The notes below the pieces were generated by a model, which made no database searches, was not told the origin of the DNA, and saw only the letters and a list, made by a program, of their open reading frames with translations. From assembly GCA_964415885.1 (NCBI GenBank), contig CAYQCE010000009.1, positions 13,182-77,181 of the forward strand: a stretch of 64,000 nucleotides of DNA, in the 5' to 3' direction. Made by a program: the position numbers and the translations under genes. Of the stretch, positions 36,290-45,142 are shown piece after piece. Position 1 is the first letter of the stretch; each line of letters begins with the position of its first letter. This stretch comes from CAYQCE01 sp964415885 (GTDB taxonomy: Bacteria > Zixibacteria > MSB-5A5 > JAABVY01 > JAHJOQ01).

Positions 36290-37339
36290 TCACCGACGGC
36301 GAATACCGGCTTTTCTCAGAACCGCAGTTCCTCGAGACGAAACCCGTTCGAGTATTCGACTCGATGCGCATTTCAGCCCGTTTTCTTTGCTGACAACGAG
36401 ATTCGTCACGAGCCTGCCGCCCAGTTGGCTTTTGAACTTTGCTACCGGATTGAGAGCCGCGTCCGTGAGATCATTAGCCTTGTAGCCGAGCTCGGAGAGC
36501 GACTGAAACACGCGCCACCGGAGACAGGGGTTCACGCCGTGCTTCATGTACTCATCGCTCGCAGCAGCGCTCACCGTGTGAGTTACGGGATGCTCTCCGA
36601 GGAGAACGAGTTGTGTTGCTACCGACTTGCCGTTGTTCGTGCGCAGGTGATACAGCCTGCAGAGGTCGTTTGCCTTCAGAGTGTCGAAGTACTTCCTGAA
36701 GTCCTTCTTCGGAAGATAAAGCGGAGCGCCCTTTCGCTCATGAATTTCCCTGTGGAGATCGAAGAAGCTATCGAAATCGTCATCCTCGCTGAACTCGAAT
36801 TCTCCGGACTCGCACCGCCTCACGAGCCGCCGAAGATTGTGCGCGATCGTGGACCAGGTTTTGTCCAGGTCGTCGATGTCAACTTCGTAGCTGTATCCGA
36901 GGTCGATTTTCCAGCCTCGCGATGCGAAGACGCGGATATCATCGATAGTATGCCGGTTTCGGAATCGAATTCGATCATAGTGCTGTTGCGAGAGCGCCTC
37001 TTCGAGGGCATCCATGGCTTCAAGCGCGCGGGATGTCGCCTCCGATGGGTACTTCGTAGGATGATCCTGCAGCACGATCCCGTTGTAGTAGAGAAGCAGT
37101 CTGTTGGTGACTTCGTCGATTATGCCGCGCTTATGTTCATACAGTGCAATCCCGCCGAGCATCTCTTCGCCTTTGCAGGCGGCGAGCACTTTGAAATTTC
37201 CCCCGGTAACGCCGCAGAGCGCATCGAGATATTCGGTCCGGCTGTATACACTTCCGGCCGGAGAAGTAACTACCAGATTATTCCATTCGGGGAACTGCTC
37301 CTCGGACAGTATTTTCGTTTCGATCTTCTTCTTGCCCAT
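36290..37339 (-). CDS. FemAB/BioF2-like GNAT acyltransferase
   Basis: A 349-residue protein of the peptidoglycan-bridge / FemAB-like GNAT superfamily. N-terminal half binds the acceptor; the C-terminal half has the acetyltransferase-6 pattern: HERKGAPLYLPKKDF, AASDEYMKHGVNPCLRW and NPVAKFKSQLGGRL. Family members use aminoacyl-tRNA or acyl donors to modify peptidoglycan or exopolysaccharide. Its ATG overlaps the stop of the upstream ATP-grasp gene by one base (TAATG), indicating translational coupling and shared function. Donor and acceptor are unknown. Confidence 0.8.
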   Translation of the reverse strand: MGKKKIETKILSEEQFPEWNNLVVTSPAGSVYSRTEYLDALCGVTGGNFKVLAACKGEEMLGGIALYEHKRGIIDEVTNRLLLYYNGIVLQDHPTKYPSEATSRALEAMDALEEALSQQHYDRIRFRNRHTIDDIRVFASRGWKIDLGYSYEVDIDDLDKTWSTIAHNLRRLVRRCESGEFEFSEDDDFDSFFDLHREIHERKGAPLYLPKKDFRKYFDTLKANDLCRLYHLRTNNGKSVATQLVLLGEHPVTHTVSAAASDEYMKHGVNPCLRWRVFQSLSELGYKANDLTDAALNPVAKFKSQLGGRLVTNLVVSKENGLKCASSRILERVSSRGTAVLRKAGIRRR

Positions 37340-38595
37340 TAAAGCCTGACCTTACCGTGCGTTTCTGCCGATTCGTCCGACATTCCCAGCCTGTTCTTAA
37401 CAGACCACATAATGCGCCTGGCTGTTCCGACGAGAGACGGCATTGGGTCCCTTAATGACAGATTCGCCTTCTTTGCGGTAATCCAGGATCCAATCCAACT
37501 GCTCACACTCAGTTTCCCGCTTTTTACCATCTCCAGCCCGGCGAAGAGATCATAGTACGGATAGACAAGACCGTGTCCAGTACGATAGTTGCCGACTGTC
37601 TCGACATCCCGTTCGAGCGCATCCTGATACGCCATCAGCGCCACAGGCACACGGCAAATCTCTGCGAACCAGATGTACCACCACGGGCGAACATTGACCT
37701 CGAGCAGCTTGAACTCGTTGTCTCGCGGGTCAAGCTTGAATTCGGCGGAGAAAATGCCCCGGTAGCTGGTTTTCTCAAGAAGCATCATAAGCGAGTCGTG
37801 TGCGGCCTGCACCTCCGAGATCGGCACACTTACAACGAAAGAACTGTTGCCGAAGTCCGGCGGATACATTCTGAGCCTGTGACGCGCGAACGACGCGCGA
37901 CAGACTCCATGCCGGTCGACGAAACCATCGATGAAATAGTGATTTGAGGCTGGTCCGGGAATGTACTCCTGATAGACCGCCTCCATTCCGAGAGAGCTGA
38001 CTCGATTGTATTTGTCGAGGGCGTCTTCGTACGACTTCAGTCGAAACGCCTTCACTCTGAATGTCTTGAAGAACTTCTCTGAATCTGTTGGCTTGAGGAA
38101 TGAGTTGGTTATCCGGTCTCTTGCCACCGCATCGAGGTCTGATTTCTCGGAGAGAATCAGTGTGGAAGGATGTGGTATTCCGAGCGAGACCATGAGCTCG
38201 GCAAGACTGGCCTTGTCCATGAGCTGCTTTACTACGCTCTCCTCCGGGAGGCTGAATCTGTAGTTTGATCGAAGTTCAGTCGGAAGGGCGGACAATGCCC
38301 GTGTCCAGCTATCGCTGCATGGCATGATCACGAGGCGTCTAAATGGAAGCGATTTCAGGTAGCCGGCGAGATCGCCGTCAGGACACGTTTCCTTTCTTTC
38401 GACCGGTACCCAGTTGAACCACCTTGAGGCACGGACGAAGCCGGACTGCCGTCCGGCTGCGTAGCATTTGATACCGTGTGATGCAAGAGACCGCATTACC
38501 CCGAGCGCTGTGATACCGGTACCCAGTATCAGAACCGGAGGATTTGTATCTTCCGATTTGGCAGCCCCTGAACTATGTCCCAAGCTCGGATTCAC
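37339..38595 (-). CDS. ATP-grasp ligase, D-aspartate-ligase/CPSase-like
   Basis: A 418-residue ATP-grasp enzyme starting at GTG 38595 behind CGAGG; an upstream extension to 38673 is open but looks non-coding. The N-terminal pre-ATP-grasp domain begins VLILGTGITALGVMRSLA and resembles that of D-aspartate ligases; the ATP-grasp core contains the SFLKPTDSEKFF and VYQEYIPG segments and the metal-binding FKLLEVNVRPWWYI. Such enzymes form amide bonds from a carboxylate and an amine with ATP. Coupling with a FemAB-like enzyme suggests cell-wall cross-bridge or polysaccharide amidation chemistry (inference). Substrate unknown. Confidence 0.8.
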   Translation of the reverse strand: MNPSLGHSSGAAKSEDTNPPVLILGTGITALGVMRSLASHGIKCYAAGRQSGFVRASRWFNWVPVERKETCPDGDLAGYLKSLPFRRLVIMPCSDSWTRALSALPTELRSNYRFSLPEESVVKQLMDKASLAELMVSLGIPHPSTLILSEKSDLDAVARDRITNSFLKPTDSEKFFKTFRVKAFRLKSYEDALDKYNRVSSLGMEAVYQEYIPGPASNHYFIDGFVDRHGVCRASFARHRLRMYPPDFGNSSFVVSVPISEVQAAHDSLMMLLEKTSYRGIFSAEFKLDPRDNEFKLLEVNVRPWWYIWFAEICRVPVALMAYQDALERDVETVGNYRTGHGLVYPYYDLFAGLEMVKSGKLSVSSWIGSWITAKKANLSLRDPMPSLVGTARRIMWSVKNRLGMSDESAETHGKVRL

Positions 38596-38933
38596 GCAAG
38601 CCTCGTAACGCACCGAAGTGAAGTATCCGAAATGGATTGATGCCACAGACCGGACAGTGCTCAAGCATAGCAATCATGACTGTAGGTCCCAAAGGACCAC
38701 AAGATAGGTCATCGCTCTGCCGGTCGCAAGCTTTTACTCTTTCGTCGGCCGTTGGGGTAAGTTCCTCCACACGAAGTTCATGTGGAGTCACGCGATGCTG
38801 CCAAATGTGGTGAAAACACTCCCGTATAGGTCCCGAGTGTGTTGTGTTGGCTTGGTCGTATTCGACGGCACAAAGACTCTCTGAGATGAGGCGTTTCCGC
38901 CTCATCCGCCGGGTCGTTCATCAGGATGTTTAC
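38596..38933. other. 338-base gap with hairpins, no recognised gene
   Basis: Contains three small perfect hairpins (38685-38698, 38765-38787, 38885-38906). A 110-codon leftward frame (38573-38905) overlaps the ATP-grasp start and has no ribosome site or family I know, so I do not call it. The gap probably holds the end of the pilin transcript and the ATP-grasp operon promoter. Confidence 0.5.
38885..38906 (-). terminator. Hairpin with GAAA tetraloop after pilin
   Basis: A 9-base-pair perfect stem (38885-38893 with 38898-38906) that on the leftward transcript closes a GAAA tetraloop, 28 bases beyond the pilin stop. No good U-tract follows, so terminator or 3'-stabilising stem are both possible. 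Confidence 0.5.
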
Positions 38934-39419
38934 CTACCACTCGTATGCGTAAGCCGGGGTAGTGTTGAGCTTCAAACCGACAGTATCGGCGCCGTCAACA
39001 ACAGGCTGAACCTGATAGATGATGAACCTCTCTCCGCCGTTTACCCACCCGCCGGATATGGCGGTTTTCGGATTGTACATGACCCAGTTACCGGTTGCAC
39101 GCCATGACCAGCTTCCATCGGGCGTGTTCACGGTTGTTATCGGGTCGTTGCCGCCCTCGTAGTTGGTTGGTGTGTTTGAGAGCAGGTCAAACGGATTCTG
39201 GAGCTGAATCGATTCACCCTCGACGAATTGCTTGGCGACATAGATCGACATTGCAGATTCGAGGTTGGAGACCATGGATGCCACCGAGGCTTTTTCGGCC
39301 TCTTCGGTAACTTTGAAGAGCTTGGGAATCGCAACCGCTGCGAGGATGGCCAGCACGACAATGATAACCACCAGTTCGATCAAAGTGAATCCGCGACTGC
39401 TTTTGAGCATTCTTGACAT
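38934..39419 (-). CDS. Type IV pilin / pseudopilin
   Basis: A 161-residue prepilin: short basic leader ending SSRG, prepilin peptidase cleavage before FTLIELVV with Phe+1 and Glu+5, and the hydrophobic assembly helix through AIPKLFK. The globular part is short and beta-rich, with WSWRATGNWVMYNP. ATG 39419 follows GGAGGAAGAA. It would be processed in the inner membrane and assembled into a pilus or type II secretion pseudopilus. No assembly genes (pilB, pilC, pilD) are in the window, so major or minor status is open. Confidence 0.92.
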   Translation of the reverse strand: MSRMLKSSRGFTLIELVVIIVVLAILAAVAIPKLFKVTEEAEKASVASMVSNLESAMSIYVAKQFVEGESIQLQNPFDLLSNTPTNYEGGNDPITTVNTPDGSWSWRATGNWVMYNPKTAISGGWVNGGERFIIYQVQPVVDGADTVGLKLNTTPAYAYEW

Positions 39420-39898
39420 AGTTCTTCCTCCCGCAGTATATTGTCCGGGTTCGCTACACTTCTCTTGGGGGCAAGGCTTTGCCGGTCTTGCACACTTCTA
39501 ATATTATGTTTCGGAACGAAAGAGGAAAAATTGAGCCGGGAGCGAATCTCGGATCAAAAAAGTCCTGTTGAAGTTTCGAACAAAAAATAACTCCGGGTCT
39601 GGATAACCAAACCCGGAGCCCATGAAACGCACGAAAAGAAGGATCGCTCAGCGATAACGCCTTGCATAACGTTAAACGTTCTGAGCGATACTTAAGTTTC
39701 AAAAAAGTAAGGATTTTGTCAAGATTTTTCTCAAGTGAATTCGGCGTGGGGTGCCTGCATTGTTGGAGAAACAGCTTGCAAGCCTCGGAATACATTGTTA
39801 GATTTGATGTTACAGTTGAAACTGAGTAGTTCGTTGCTGATGAGACAGGCAATGTTATCCACAATACACTTGTTGAACCTGAAAGGTTGCGTTGAGAT
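39420..39898. other. 479-base intergenic region between divergent pilin and rubrerythrin genes
   Basis: No gene recognised. It contains the leader of the pilin gene with one terminator-like hairpin (39582-39618, leftward), and the rubrerythrin promoter region. AT-rich between 39480 and 39600. Confidence 0.6.
39582..39618 (-). terminator. Leftward intrinsic terminator or attenuator upstream of pilin
   Basis: Stem of 8 base pairs (39591-39598 with 39611-39618) which, on the leftward strand, is followed by TTATTTTTTG (complement of 39581-39590). No leftward gene ends here, so it is either a leader attenuator for the pilin gene 170 bases downstream or a stop for antisense transcripts from the rubrerythrin side. 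Confidence 0.65.
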
Positions 39899-40411
39899 AT
39901 GGCTGACACCAAAGAGGCGATCTCGAAAGGACTGCTGACCGCCATGAAGGCCGAGCGTGAAGGGCACAGCTTCTACATGATGGCTGCGAACGCGACGGAC
40001 GATCCCAAGGGGAAAGAGGTGTTCGCGCAGCTCGCAAAGGATGAGCACGACCATTTGATCTACCTCAAGAACCAGTACGAGTCCCTGCAGAAGACCGGCA
40101 AGGTCGATCCAAGCCTGAAACTGGGTGAGAAAACCCGTTACGGCGGACCCGCGCCGATCTTTTCGGAGAATTTCAAGAGCCGCATCAAGGATCGGCACTA
40201 CGAAATGAGCGCGCTTTCGATCGGGATCCAGCTCGAACTGGATGCTATCAAGCATTACAAGTCGCAGGCAGAGAGCTTTGATGATCCGACCGTAAAATCG
40301 TTCTACACGGATTTGGCCGACTGGGAGAAAGAGCACTATGACGCTCTCAACAATCAGTATGATTCATTGAAAGAGGATTACTGGTCAGATGCAGGTTTCA
40401 GTCCGTTCTAA
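39899..40411 (+). CDS. Rubrerythrin-like ferritin-superfamily protein
   Basis: A 170-residue four-helix-bundle protein with di-iron ligands in the expected order: Glu in AEREGHSFY, the DEHDHLIYL helix, Glu in QLELDAIKHY and EKEHYDAL. The C-terminal rubredoxin domain of classical rubrerythrin is absent. Members reduce hydrogen peroxide or store iron and are typical of anaerobes coping with oxygen. ATG 39899 lies 12 bases after GAAAGG, a long spacing. It is monocistronic. The electron donor is not apparent. Confidence 0.88.
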   Translation: MADTKEAISKGLLTAMKAEREGHSFYMMAANATDDPKGKEVFAQLAKDEHDHLIYLKNQYESLQKTGKVDPSLKLGEKTRYGGPAPIFSENFKSRIKDRHYEMSALSIGIQLELDAIKHYKSQAESFDDPTVKSFYTDLADWEKEHYDALNNQYDSLKEDYWSDAGFSPF

Positions 40412-40808
40412 CGATGCAGCAAAGACCGACCGGCCGCGCAGCGGGATGTGTCTCGTGGAGGGCTGTTGGAGGACCAAGCTGCGCCAGGCTCTATCGTAAC
40501 TTCAGGAAGTGTGCGGTGTCCTGCGTCTTTAGGCTTGACGCAAGGCACTGAGAGTTCTGGCTCCTACAAAGACATTCGTTCCTTTTCCAACAAAGGTGTT
40601 CTGAACAAAGTGAACTATTCCGTGTTCAATTAACAATCAGATCGATTGCAGTGCCGGCTTTCAAGCGAAAGGACACAGTTTCACGTGATCGTCCGTACTG
40701 ATCGAGATTACTGGCTGCGAATTACTGACTCTGCAGTCAGCATATTCCGGGACGGACGCATCGCTACCCGGCTGAAAACAGGCCAGTGTCCGCTTGTTCG
40801 GAGAGGGT
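40412..40808. other. 397-base gap without recognised gene
   Basis: Only short frames lacking protein-like composition; no strong hairpin or promoter stands out. Holds the end of the rubrerythrin message and the leader of the P-type ATPase gene. Confidence 0.5.
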
Positions 40809-43556
40809 ATGATGTATATGATTGAGAAGAAGCATACCGACAAGTCACCCGAAGATAACTGGCACTCTCTAGAAATAGAGACTATACTTGAGCAGCTGGA
40901 AACCAGCCCTGAAGGCCTAAGCGGGGAAGATGCTTCTGAGCGCCTGAGTACCCATGGGCCGAATACACTTCCGGCCAAGGAACCCCCTACCATTTGGGCC
41001 GTCCTGCTCAATCAGATCCTCAATCCGCTGATTTTCATCCTCTTGGCCGCTGCCGTGGCATCCCTGGCAATAGGCGAGCTTTCCGATGCCATCTTCATCC
41101 TGGCCGTCATCGTCCTAAACAGCGCGCTCGGTGCCTACCAGGAGTTCAATGCGGAGAAAAGCGCGGCCGCCCTCCAGCGAATCATGAAGTTATGGGCAAG
41201 AGTGCGGCGCGACAACAAGGAAGCCGAGATCGAGTCGAAAGAAGTGGTTCCCGGCGATATCGTTCTGCTTGAGTCAGGCCGAAAAGTGCCCGCCGACCTC
41301 CGTTTGCTGCAGGCTCACGGACTTGCGGCCGACGAGAGCTTCCTGACCGGCGAATCCATGGCTGCTGAAAAACATACAGACCGTTTGCCTCAGGATACGG
41401 TCGTGAGCGACCGAAACAATATGGTCTTCGCCGGGTCGACGATCACTTCGGGTAGAGGTTCCGGGGTCGTTGTAGGCACCGGAACTCAGACTCAGGTTGG
41501 TATCATAGCTGAAAAAGTCTCTCATTCGGAAGGCGGCAAGCCTCCCCTCGTTTTGCGGATGGAGAAGTTCGTAAAGCAGATCAGTATCCTGATCCTCGTT
41601 ATCAGCGCGGGACTGTCGCTGCTATTGGGATTACAGGGAGAGAGTGCCACCGCTATTTTCTTCTTCGTGGTCGCTATGGCCGTCTCGGCTATCCCCGAGG
41701 GAATGCCGGTTGCTATGACAGTGGCTCTTTCGATTGCTACGAAACGTATGTCCGAGCGGAACGTGATCGTGCGCAGGCTAACAGCCGTGGAAAGCCTTGG
41801 AAGCTGTACCGTTATAGCCAGCGACAAGACCGGAACATTGACCGTCAATCAGCAGACGGCGCGTATGATCATTCTCCCGGACGGGCAGACCTTTACAGCT
41901 TCAGGGGAGGGTTACAACGGCGAGGGGGAAGTCTCTGGCGGTGACAGTACCCGGTTGACTGAACCTGCACGGGAGCGGCTGGAAAGACTGGCCCAAATCG
42001 CAGTTCTGGCAAACGAGGCATCGCTGGTCAGGGAGGACGAAGAGTGGAGGCATAGGGGGGATGCGATGGATGTCGCATTCCTCGCATTTGCTTTTAAGCT
42101 CGGTCTGAATCCGGCGGAAGTGAGGGATCAGTTCAAAGTTGTGGATGAGATACCCTACGAGTCGGAGCAGAAGTTCTCAGCGACTTTCTATGAAGATCGA
42201 GACACGCGGTACGTCGCCGCCAAGGGTGCGGTGGAGAGAATTCTGGACTTCTGCACTCAGATGCACCAAGACGGAGACCTTGCAGACCTCGACAGAGAGG
42301 TCGTAGAGCGTCAGGAAACTGAAATGGCGGAGAAGGGATTGCGCGTCCTTGCTGTAGCCGGCGGGGAACTCTCCGCAACTGACGTCGATGAGGATTCAAC
42401 AGGATCGGCATTATCCGGTCTCGTCTTGCACGGTCTCGTGGGATTCATCGACCCGCTTCGAGCGGAAGCGAGGGAGGCCGTTGAAAACTGCAGGAGAGCG
42501 GGCATCAAAGTCATGATGATTACGGGAGACCACCCCTCCACTGCCGGAGCTATCGCGGAAGAACTCTCTCTGTCAGACGGTAATGAGCCGGTTGTGACCG
42601 GCCATGATTTGAGTAAGGCCGGCAGTTCGGACAGCCCGGAATTCGAAGAGAAGGTAATGTCGACACATGTGTTCGCACGGGTAGCACCCGCACAGAAGCT
42701 TGAGATTGTCGGGGTACTGATTCGAAATGGCGAGTTTGTTGCCGTGACCGGGGATGGCGTCAACGACGCTCCCGCACTTCGAAGAGCCAATATCGGAGTG
42801 GCGATGGGTTCCGGAACGGATGTGGCCAAGGAAGTCGGCTCGATGATCGTTACCGATGACAATTTCGCCTCCATAGTCGCCGGTGTTGAGGAGGGACGAT
42901 TCGCCTATGACAACGTGCGCAAAGTGATCTACCTGCTGATTTCCACCGGTGCTGCTGAGGTCCTGATGTTTATGGCGGCGATTATAACCGGCTTGAAGAT
43001 TCCATTGGTGGCTGTCCAGCTCCTGTGGCTCAACCTTGTTACGAACGGAATTCAGGATGTGGCACTCGCATTCGAGGGAGGAGAGCCAGGCGCTATGAAA
43101 CGTAAACCTCGAAGACCTGATGAGAAAATCTTCGATTCACAGATGGTCAGTCAGACAGCCGTCTCGGGCATGGTGATCGGGTCTTTGGCTTTTGGGTTCT
43201 GGTACTGGCTGATGGAGATTGAGAAAGTGGAGAGCCTGGCCTCAGCCCGTAACAGCGTCCTGCTCCTGATGGTACTGTTGCAGAACGTGCACGTCTTTAA
43301 TTGCAGATCGGAGTCGGTATCCGCCTTCAGGGTTCCTATCAACCGCAATTATATACTTCTATTTGGAGTGGTCATAGCGCAGGGTATCCATATTCTCAGC
43401 ATGCGCCTACCGTTCATGCAGTCCATTCTTGGCGTGGAAACCGTCACGTTATCCCAGTGGTTTATCGCGCTGGGTCTGGCGCTAACAGTTCTGTTTGCAA
43501 TGGAGATATTCAAATGGTTGGCCAGGCGCGGGCATTTACCAATCGAACCCAGGTGA
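40809..43556 (+). CDS. P-type cation-transporting ATPase (P2 type)
   Basis: A 915-residue pump starting at ATG 40809 behind GGAGAGG. Layout: N-terminal cation-ATPase domain (to about 75), M1-M2, actuator domain with LTGES, M3-M4 with PEGMP, phosphorylation site SDKTGTLT (Asp339), nucleotide domain with KGAVER, hinge MMITGDHPSTA and GDGVNDAPAL, then six C-terminal helices. Overall it resembles Ca2+/Mg2+-type pumps. In M6 the SERCA-type NLVTD reads NLVTNG, so one Ca-ligand Asp is Asn; this argues against assuming calcium. Ion and direction remain open. Stand-alone gene. Confidence 0.93.
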   Translation: MMYMIEKKHTDKSPEDNWHSLEIETILEQLETSPEGLSGEDASERLSTHGPNTLPAKEPPTIWAVLLNQILNPLIFILLAAAVASLAIGELSDAIFILAVIVLNSALGAYQEFNAEKSAAALQRIMKLWARVRRDNKEAEIESKEVVPGDIVLLESGRKVPADLRLLQAHGLAADESFLTGESMAAEKHTDRLPQDTVVSDRNNMVFAGSTITSGRGSGVVVGTGTQTQVGIIAEKVSHSEGGKPPLVLRMEKFVKQISILILVISAGLSLLLGLQGESATAIFFFVVAMAVSAIPEGMPVAMTVALSIATKRMSERNVIVRRLTAVESLGSCTVIASDKTGTLTVNQQTARMIILPDGQTFTASGEGYNGEGEVSGGDSTRLTEPARERLERLAQIAVLANEASLVREDEEWRHRGDAMDVAFLAFAFKLGLNPAEVRDQFKVVDEIPYESEQKFSATFYEDRDTRYVAAKGAVERILDFCTQMHQDGDLADLDREVVERQETEMAEKGLRVLAVAGGELSATDVDEDSTGSALSGLVLHGLVGFIDPLRAEAREAVENCRRAGIKVMMITGDHPSTAGAIAEELSLSDGNEPVVTGHDLSKAGSSDSPEFEEKVMSTHVFARVAPAQKLEIVGVLIRNGEFVAVTGDGVNDAPALRRANIGVAMGSGTDVAKEVGSMIVTDDNFASIVAGVEEGRFAYDNVRKVIYLLISTGAAEVLMFMAAIITGLKIPLVAVQLLWLNLVTNGIQDVALAFEGGEPGAMKRKPRRPDEKIFDSQMVSQTAVSGMVIGSLAFGFWYWLMEIEKVESLASARNSVLLLMVLLQNVHVFNCRSESVSAFRVPINRNYILLFGVVIAQGIHILSMRLPFMQSILGVETVTLSQWFIALGLALTVLFAMEIFKWLARRGHLPIEPR

Positions 43557-43918
43557 AGGGATCGGCCATAAGCGAGATGCATACCCGACATCCGATTTCA
43601 GCACACTTACGGCCTTGGCATGTGGTCGGCCCGACCCGGGGCAAAGGACTTGTTGAGGAACCCGAGAAAATCTGTCACTGCGAGCGAGCATAGCGAGCGC
43701 GGCAATCTCAAACGTCGCCGTATTGTGTTGGCCGCCTCAATGATCGACACGTCGTAATGCTTCCAGCGGAATTCCTCGCGATGATGCGTCTTCCAGCGGT
43801 ACGGATCTTTTCAACAAGCCCCAATTCCACGGGGCACGAAGGGTTGGACACGTGAAGCGCAGTGCGTCAGCATCGCGCTTCACAATATCACAAACGATAT
43901 GATGAGTGAGACAGGTTA
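43557..43918. other. 362-base gap holding a MITE/REP-like repeat
   Basis: No gene. Contains the palindromic repeat at 43673-43787 and a 9-base inverted repeat (43852-43860 with 43875-43883) that could fold beyond the end of the leftward oxidoreductase operon. Confidence 0.6.
43673..43787. repeat. MITE/REP-like element of the TGCGAGCGA...GGCAATCTC type
   Basis: Begins TGTCACTGCGAGCGAGC and contains GCGCGGCAATCTC; ends CCTCGCGATGATGCG. The two ends are imperfect inverted repeats (TGTCACTGCGAG versus CATCATCGCGAG). The wording matches the dispersed palindromic repeats seen in intergenic regions of many anaerobic bacteria (general knowledge). Non-coding, located between two converging transcription units. 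Confidence 0.6.
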
Positions 43919-44356
43919 TCAGCCTGCTTTGAGTTGCCTGGCCGCTTTAACAGGCTCGTATACGAGCGCCTTGGTCGGGCAGAAGTGCGCGCAGACAGGA
44001 TCTCCCTTGCACAAGTCACACTTGACATACTTGTCGTGCTGTTTGTCATACAGAGTGCATCCGAACGGGCATGCCGCCTCGCATGCTCCGCATTTCACGC
44101 AGATATCCTGATGCAGTTCAATGGCTCCGGTGTCCGGATTCCTGCGGAGAGCATTCACCAGGCATGACTTCACGCATGCGGCTTCTTCGCACTGGAGACA
44201 CACGACCGGAGTCCACATCTCTTTGAATCCGCCATCGAGCGGGTAGATTCTGCTGCGGCCGGGCTTCCCATCCTCGGCGTGGGCGAAAGCGCAGGCGAGC
44301 TCGCACGTGCGGCATCCGATACAGAGATTCGGTTTCACAATCAAACGTGCATTCAT
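43919..44356 (-). CDS. HycB/CooF-like polyferredoxin subunit
   Basis: A 145-residue soluble electron carrier with four [4Fe-4S] Cys motifs: CIGCRTCELAC, CLQCEEAAC...C, CVKCGACEAACP and CDLCKGDPVCAHFCP. This resembles the electron-transfer subunits HycB, CooF and DmsB. Its ATG overlaps the stop of the HoxU-like gene by four bases. As last gene of the nine-gene operon it could pass electrons between the oxoacid oxidoreductase and the NuoEF-like module, or to an outside partner (inference). Confidence 0.9.
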   Translation of the reverse strand: MNARLIVKPNLCIGCRTCELACAFAHAEDGKPGRSRIYPLDGGFKEMWTPVVCLQCEEAACVKSCLVNALRRNPDTGAIELHQDICVKCGACEAACPFGCTLYDKQHDKYVKCDLCKGDPVCAHFCPTKALVYEPVKAARQLKAG

Positions 44357-45132
44357 TCCTCAACCACCTCTCTTTCCCACTGTGATATTCTGCCCATCGT
44401 GAGTGCGGTATCTTTCCTGCGACACTCATCGCAGACATCGAAGTAGTCTTCTCCGAGCCCGCGCATCTTGATCAGCGCCTCGGCGAATATCTTCGTAATC
44501 CCGAGTTTACCGCACTTCTCGCACTGAATCCGCTCGAACTGCTTGTCCCAGATTGTACGGTAGATTCCTTCATCCTCATACGGGATTACGTTGGTCGGAC
44601 AATTCAGCGAACAGGCGAGGCACCCCACACAGTCCGGCGGCGGCTCATTGAGTGGAGGAGCAACCTCTTTCAGATGTCCGCGCCCGACGGTGGAGATAGC
44701 TGCGAATCCCATCTCCTCGCAGATTCTCGTACAGAGCCCGCAGAGTATGCAGTTATCGGAATCGACATATTCCTCATAGCTTGTCTGCGTGATGCCGTAA
44801 TCTGCGGCGAGCTGTTGAATTTCCGGCGAGGTTGGGCAGCGCGCGAGCTGAAGATCGAGAACTGTCTTACGAAGCTCGTTCACCTTCTCAGTATGTGTCT
44901 GGACTATCAGGCCTTTCTCGACCGGATAGAGGCAGGAAGTGACATACTTCTTCCAGCCGTCCCAGCTCTCCTTCGTGATCTCTACCATGCAAAGTCTGCA
45001 GGCGCCAAACGGTTCGACTGCGCCGTGATCACAGAGCGCGGGGATATCGATTCCCTGCCGCCGGATAACCGCGAGCAGCAATTCACCTTCTTCGGCCTTA
45101 CAGATTTTGCCATTTATCGTGATATTTACCAT
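44353..45132 (-). CDS. HoxU/NuoG-N-like iron-sulfur subunit
   Basis: A 259-residue protein starting at ATG 45132 behind TAGGAG. N-terminal [2Fe-2S] ferredoxin fold (about 1-80: PALCDHGAVEPFGACRLCMVEI and a later TSCLYP); then two [4Fe-4S] motifs DNCILCGLCTRICEE and PDCVGCLACSLNCPTN; then a C-terminal CEKCG...CDECRRKD pair of CxxC that could hold zinc or a further cluster. It resembles HoxU or the N-terminus of HydA/NuoG but has no H-cluster domain, and the usual His-Cys-ligated cluster motif is not obvious. Between NuoF-like and polyferredoxin genes. Confidence 0.9.
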   Translation of the reverse strand: MVNITINGKICKAEEGELLLAVIRRQGIDIPALCDHGAVEPFGACRLCMVEITKESWDGWKKYVTSCLYPVEKGLIVQTHTEKVNELRKTVLDLQLARCPTSPEIQQLAADYGITQTSYEEYVDSDNCILCGLCTRICEEMGFAAISTVGRGHLKEVAPPLNEPPPDCVGCLACSLNCPTNVIPYEDEGIYRTIWDKQFERIQCEKCGKLGITKIFAEALIKMRGLGEDYFDVCDECRRKDTALTMGRISQWEREVVEE

Positions 45133-45142
45133 CAGCCAACTC

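Noticed and set aside
36131..37342. Rightward open frame of 403 codons opposite the FemAB-like gene
   Set aside because: The opposite strand carries a clear GNAT/FemAB protein with operon coupling; this frame has no family motif.
38573..38905. 110-codon leftward frame with a CPVCG motif
   Set aside because: Overlaps the ATP-grasp start in another frame, contains the pilin 3' hairpin and has no ribosome site.
39449..39475. Possible sigma-54 promoter (GGCAAAGCCTTGC on the leftward strand) before pilin
   Set aside because: Only 9 bases lie between GG and GC instead of the required 10, and TGGCAC is not matched.
39731..40336. Leftward open frame of 201 codons opposite the rubrerythrin-like gene
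   Set aside because: The rightward frame has di-iron ligands in order; the leftward one has none.
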